From the NCBI GenBank assembly GCA_006176705.1, contig QRFJ01004204.1, positions 96,717 to 160,716 of the forward strand: a stretch of 64,000 bases of DNA. The letters run 5' to 3'. Origin of the DNA: Cocos nucifera (taxonomy: Eukaryota > Streptophyta > Magnoliopsida > Arecales > Arecaceae). The notes beneath the pieces are model-generated. The model was not told the origin of the DNA. It saw only the letters and a program-made list of their open reading frames with translations, and searched no databases. The stretch's first letter is position 1, and each line of letters begins with the position of its first letter. A program made the position numbers and the translations under genes. Below are positions 60,001-64,000 of this stretch, piece by piece.

Positions 60001-60199
60001 ATGCAATTCTCGATCGATCTGGTCTAAATGTGCTTCGGGCAGTGGTGTTGACCTACTATTTGAAAATAAAGTTTCTAACAAGCTATGGGACCAGGAAAGT
60101 CAGAGAAGATCAAGCTCTGACAAGACATTACTATTTAATTGCCTTGCAGAGGGTTAAGCAGTCAGATCCTTATTCGGTTGATGGATAGGATGTCCGTGA

Positions 60200-60741
60200 T
60201 GATCTAACTGAAGAGCAGGGTGAGCCCATGGAAGACCTTATTTCCATCCCACTGAATGATGGAAATGCAGGGCTCATGGTACAGATCGGCTCCAACCTAA
60301 CGAAAGAGGTACAAGAGCAGCTTGTCGAATTTCTATGGAGGAACGTAGATGTTTTTGCTTGGGTCTCCAACAACATGCCCGAAATAGATGCTGAAGTCAT
60401 GGAACATCGTCTGACTATTGATCCCAAACATCGACTAGTAAAAGAGAAGATGCGTAGCCATGCCCCAAAGAGATAGAAAGTAATTATAGAGAAATTTGAC
60501 AAGCTCCTTAAGGCTGGATTCATTCAATAAGTCAACTATCCGAACTAAATCTCCAACATCATGCTCATCAAAAAAAAGAATGGCAAGTGGAGAATGTGCA
60601 TAGACTTCAAAAAGCTGAACAAAGCCTGTCCAAAAGATAGCTACCCCTTATCTAGGACTGATCAACTGGTAGATGCGACCTTGGGCCACGAGCTCCTTAC
60701 TTTCATGGATGTCTTTTTTGGCTATAACCAAATCCGGATGG
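60200..60741 (+). pseudogene. pol: Tat-2 reverse transcriptase, N-terminal part
   Basis: The connection region (EFLWRNVDVFAW, DPKHRLVKEKMR) leads to RT: IKKKNGKWRMCIDFKKLN (about 60567-60620), KACPKDSYPL, then LLTFMDVFFGYNQIRM (to about 60741), which includes the first catalytic Asp. Stops occur at about 60475, 60530 and 60545. The reading is cut at 60742 exactly at the TG terminus of an inverted LTR. The YVDD-equivalent motif is therefore absent. Confidence 0.9.
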
Positions 60742-61560
60742 TGAAGGGGAAAATCGGATTTCTGGATCAGGTTCATTCAAATTCGATTGGATCAAGAGGC
60801 ATATTTCAAAAATTTTTTCTTAGATCCAAATCAGATCTGACATTTTTCAGATCTAATTTTATCATTTAATAAATAAAAAAATTAAATTAAATTAAATCTA
60901 AATTAATGTTACCTTGTTTTCGATAATCCGATTACCCTTTGATGATCCTACTGATTGCTTGAGGTTTTGGATCTAGCCATGCAAGTGCCTGGCCTCTATC
61001 GATATCCACTAGAACTGGATCTGGAGATCTTCTCTTTCTCTTTATTTTTTCTAAAAATTAGATCTAAATCAGATTTTGAAGTTCTTCAAAACTTCTTTTG
61101 AAGATGTGCTGCTGTCTCTTGTAGCAGGGCTGCCTTCTTGCTTTCTCGTCAGCCTTTTCTTGCCTGGATTGCACCAAACTGAATCCCAACTTTCTTGAGC
61201 ATGGAGAGGAGAGAGAGGGTTAGAAGATGGCATGGAGGAGAGAGAGGGGCAGCCTTAGGGCATGGGCTAAGAGAAACTCTCAAAAGGTTGGGTGCAGATA
61301 GGGTTTATTTATAGACCCTGCTGCGCCATGCAGTGCTGCATCATCTCGGCCAATTGCATTGCTTCATGCAATCAAATCTAAATCTAATTGATGGAATGAC
61401 ATCATCTGATCCAATCAGATAAAAGCCCCATAAATTCATCCTTAGATGGTGCTTTAGACTGATTAAAGTCTATAGGTAAGGGTCACCTAGTTTAAATCCA
61501 AGAAGCAACCTGGAGTCCCATCCGTATGGGACTCCAGTGTTTATCCACATGGAAGAGAGA
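60742..61560 (-). repeat. Copia-1-family LTR, inverted 3' part
   Basis: The reverse complement aligns with Copia-1 LTR bases from about 7880 to 8659. The terminal TGAAGGGGAAA at 60742 is the inverted LTR end. The minus-strand TATA region and the hairpin GGAGTCC...GGACTCC are visible. It is clearly more diverged than the two Copia-1 LTRs are from each other. The right edge is uncertain by about 25 bases; the first two thirds of the LTR are missing. Confidence 0.88.
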
Positions 61561-61589
61561 GATTGGAGAAGAGAAGGGAGGTTCGGCAC

Positions 61590-62081
61590 GGACGCGGCTA
61601 AATGATGAGAGCGAAAAGGATGACCGGCCGAGCTCTTCAATACGTAGGTCCGGTCATCTCCCGTAGCCTGCAATCGAGGCGTCGTCTTGGCTGCTAGATC
61701 TTCGATGCTTCTGACTACGATGGGAAAGGTCTCCCCCAGAAGATAACAATTGAATCCAAACAACGGATCCCTCGCCCTCTGTTTCCTCCTTCTCTGGGGC
61801 GACGGTATGGCTGGCCATTGGTACACTTCCTTGGGGCCGATTCTCGTGTCCCAATGGTGGGTTCTCTGGTGGAGTCGCCAGCCAAGGGCTGCTGTTATAG
61901 CTAGCAATGCCTCCGTGTAGGCCACGGACCTGTCGGACAATAGTAGGTCAAATGCTTCAGATCCAACCAGCACGTACAGGTGGAACCTGAGCTGTCGGGG
62001 CTAAAGAGGGACAGACGAATCTAGTTGGGATCGAGCGCGCGGAGGCCGCCGAGCGCCGTGTCGAAGCTCTCCTGGGGGCAT
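61590..62081 (-). pseudogene. gag: Tat-3 gag N-terminus
   Basis: The ATG is at 62081 on the minus strand. One C seems lost from the run after it, so the expected reading (PRRASTRRSAASARSIPTR) lies in a neighbouring frame. SEAFDLLL (about 61960-61935) matches the QFNLLVQ block of Tat-2 gag. The remainder to 61590 is proline/arginine-rich and shifted. Truncated at the junction with the inverted LTR. Confidence 0.75.
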
Positions 62082-62548
62082 CTTCTTCGAGAGAAAGCAA
62101 AGAGAGATCTCCGAAGTAGGAAGAGAAGAGAGTCGCCGAGCACATCCTTTAAGAACAAGGAACCTGAAGGTTCTAGACCTTCTCTAGCGCCAATTCTGTT
62201 GGTGAAGATAATCCGTCTCTGCCGAGTTTGGCCGAAATCGAGGCCGCTGAAGGTCGCCCGCGACCTGCATAAACGAAGTCCCGTCCGGAGCCGGTGGGGG
62301 GTGGTCCGGCAGGACCCTCTCGACGCTCAAGTCAGTTTCCAGGCCAACAGTAATGGAGTGCTCGGAATGAGTTTCCGGAGCTTAGAGAAGAGGAGAGAGC
62401 TTAGAGAGTGCGAGAGTTTCAGAGAGCTTATCCTTGGCGTATCTGGAGGGTCCCTTTAAAATAGCGGAGCTAGTTGATGGTGACGGCCAATCCCGTTCTG
62501 GCAGAGAGATCGTACGGGACAGCAATGAAGTTCGGTACGGAGAGGACG

Positions 62549-62763
62549 GCATCGTCCGGTGGATCGTGGGAGCCATACTGGGAGTCGTGGGCCGCATGGA
62601 GTCCGGTACGGAGAGGAAGGCATCGTCCGGTGGATCGTGGGAGCCATACTGGCGAGTTGCGGGCCGCATGGAGTCCGGTACGGAGAGGAAGGCGTCGTCC
62701 GGTGGATCGTGGGAGCCATACTGGCGAGTCGTGGGCCGCACGGAGTCCAGTACGGAGAGGAAG
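62549..62763. repeat. Tandem array, about 72-bp unit, three copies
   Basis: Units begin CATCGTCCGGTGGATCGTGG at 62549 and 62620 and CGTCGTCCGG at 62692, with a broken fourth at 62764. Copies are highly similar, suggesting recent expansion. Confidence 0.93.
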
Positions 62764-63259
62764 GCGCCGTCCGATCTTGTGCAGGCGACAGTTCGTCCAG
62801 AGGAGTTCGGACTTTTAACAAAGTTCGCCGAAGGGGAAGCTGGGTGTTTCGTCTGCGCTGAAGGGTCGGCCATCTGTAATAGTTCGGTCGTGGGACGATT
62901 GTCGAGGAGTTCGACCGCTGAGAGGCCCGAAGAAGCTCGGCTGGCCAGTTGAAGGACTTCGGTTGCTAGTTGGTTCGGCCAGGGCTCGCTGAGGAGTTCG
63001 GTCGCCTAGGTCGGTCCGAGGGGTTCGCACATTGGGCTGCGCTGAAGTCGGTCCGAAGGAGTTCGGCCATGGGTCCCGAATGGGTTCGGACTTGTAGGAG
63101 AGTTCGGCTGAAGGGAAACCCGGGAGGAGCTCGGATGGCCGAACGGGCGTCTGGGGGGAGTCCATCTCCCGAAGAAGTCCTGCCGCTTGGAGTCCAAGGA
63201 GCTCGGCCGTCAGGAAGTTCGGCTGGCGGTGGGAGCTCGGCCCGGAGCCTGGCGCGTGG

Positions 63260-63425
63260 GAGTTCGGCAGCTAGGTAGTTCGGCCCGGACCTTGGCGCAG
63301 GGGAGTTCGGCCTCTAGGCAGTTCGGCCGGACCTTGGTGCAGGGAGTTCGGCCTCTAGGCAGTTCGGCCGGACCTTGGTGCAGGGGAGTTCGGCCTCTAG
63401 GCAGTTCGGCCGTGGTAGGGGCTCG
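63260..63425. repeat. Tandem array, about 41-bp unit, four copies
   Basis: GAGTTCGGCCTCTAGGCAGT units start at 63260, 63303, 63343 and 63386; the middle ones are almost identical. Looser GAGTTCGG repeats continue left to about 62800. Confidence 0.93.
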
Positions 63426-63521
63426 GCCTGGCGCCTGGCGCTAAAGCTCTTCAGCGGCTACTGGTTGCATTGGGCCGAGCATCGGGCCGGGCTTCGGCAG
63501 GAGCGGGATTTATCCCCAACA

Positions 63522-64000
63522 GGGATCATGACATATCCCATTACCATACAAAATCAAACCTAACTAGATCACACAAATAAGAGTTTGGATCTGGATATCA
63601 TCAGTTGGACTAATCCAGTTTAATTGATTTGAATTAGATTCAATTAGGTTCAAGAAAATCGTGCTAGCACACGATTGAACCTAACGTTCTCCTTTTTCTA
63701 TCATTAAAAGTTATCTCAATTGAGCCAAATATGTTTCTGCTCACTCAAGTACCTTTACTTGATTTGACAGGAGCTTGTCCATGTTAGAAAAGAGTTATCT
63801 TAATTTATGAGATAAATTTGAGATAACACCTGCCATTTTCCATCATCTGCTAATTCTTGTCCTTTGACTTTGGTCAAATGTTGACCTTTGACCCTTGGAC
63901 ATCTGCCCATATGTCATGCACCCATAGAGAGATTTATTGACCAAGTCCACCTACCATTTGGCAGGCAGATGGAGGGTCCATGCCTAGGATGTGTGCACAC
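63522..64000 (+). repeat. Copia-1-family LTR piece, direct, runs off window
   Basis: It aligns with Copia-1 LTR from about 7372 (GATCATGACATATCCC) to about 7880. It starts immediately after the Tat-3 terminus, so Tat-3 interrupted this LTR; the first 1 kb of the LTR is not seen. It shows clear divergence from the Copia-1 copy. Confidence 0.9.

Larger units (their letters stand above)
57044..60741 (+). mobile_element. Tat-2: Gypsy/Tat element, cut inside RT
   Basis: 5' LTR (57044-57932), PBS region (GGATTAGTGCTAGAGAAAGG from 57933), gag, protease and RT in Gypsy order. It stops at 60742 where an inverted Copia-1-family LTR begins; the rest of RT, RNase H, integrase and the 3' LTR are not seen to the right. 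Frequent stops show decay. Confidence 0.88.
61575..63521 (-). mobile_element. Tat-3: 5' end of a Gypsy/Tat element
   Basis: The minus strand carries an LTR (63521-62197), PBS region (GAATTGGCGCTAGAGAAGG from about 62196), leader and gag N-terminus to about 61590. Everything beyond is missing. The block is much more GC-rich than the rest of the window. It opposes Tat-2 in orientation. Confidence 0.85.
62197..63521 (-). repeat. Tat-3 5' LTR with two tandem arrays
   Basis: Plus-strand ends TGTTGGTGAAG and TATCCCCAACA, good inverted termini. Length 1325 bp. Minus-strand TATTTTAAAG near 62453-62462 is a weak TATA candidate. Long open frames here on both strands follow from high GC and repeats and are not genes. 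Confidence 0.85.

Noticed and set aside
62025..63563. Many long overlapping open frames on both strands at the right end
   Set aside because: They lie in a GC-rich LTR with tandem repeats, overlap each other in several frames and match no domain. They follow from low stop-codon frequency.

Overview
This 64 kb window is a block of plant repetitive DNA. I find no host protein gene, tRNA or rRNA; every coding trace belongs to an LTR retrotransposon (Ty1/Copia or Ty3/Gypsy) and nearly all are broken. Primer binding sites of the plant tRNA-Met type, SIRE, Athila, Tat and chromovirus-type gag domains, and nested 5-bp target-site duplications (TSDs) point to a large-genome flowering plant. A palm or related monocot is my inference from the overall look, not proven.

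Left part (1-22112). Copia-1 (+, from before base 1 to 8659) has nearly identical LTRs but a broken gag-pol. Copia-2a (-, about 8766-11686) follows, then an AT-rich stretch with an Athila-like LTR (-, about 12797-14652). A degenerate Copia-3 (+, 14653-22112) is split inside its integrase by Copia-2b (-, 15143-18831), a sister of Copia-2a.

Central nest (22113-56117). The base layer is a Gypsy/Tat remnant (Tat-1, -). Its integrase tail is split by the non-autonomous element H (+, 22347-26618), which carries a solo LTR (22874-24430). The Tat-1 LTR is split by SIRE-1 (-, 27737-55666, TSD ACTCT). The 5' LTR of SIRE-1 is split by Chromo-1 (-, 34156-54802, TSD CTTGA), which has three LTRs and two internal regions. 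The first LTR of Chromo-1 is split twice, by Athila-1 (-, 35508-42791, TSD AGCAT) and by Copia-4 (-, 42893-46322, TSD CTACA/CTATA). The four elements SIRE-1, Chromo-1, Athila-1 and Copia-4 retain gag (with or without protease) and have no recognisable reverse transcriptase.

Right part (56118-64000). An AT-rich inverted-repeat array (about 56398-57035) precedes Tat-2 (+, 57044-60741), which stops inside its reverse transcriptase where an inverted Copia-1-family LTR begins (60742-about 61560). Next come the 5' end of an oppositely oriented Tat-3 (-, about 61575-63521; GC-rich LTR with two tandem arrays) and a direct Copia-1-family LTR piece running off the window.

How it works together: the elements would depend on RT and integrase supplied in trans by autonomous relatives elsewhere. 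The strongest candidates for something undescribed are the three-LTR chromovirus-type gag element and the concentration of unrelated gag-only families in one nest. Element names are local labels; boundaries come from TG/CA ends, PBS, PPT, TSDs and comparison of copies within the window.
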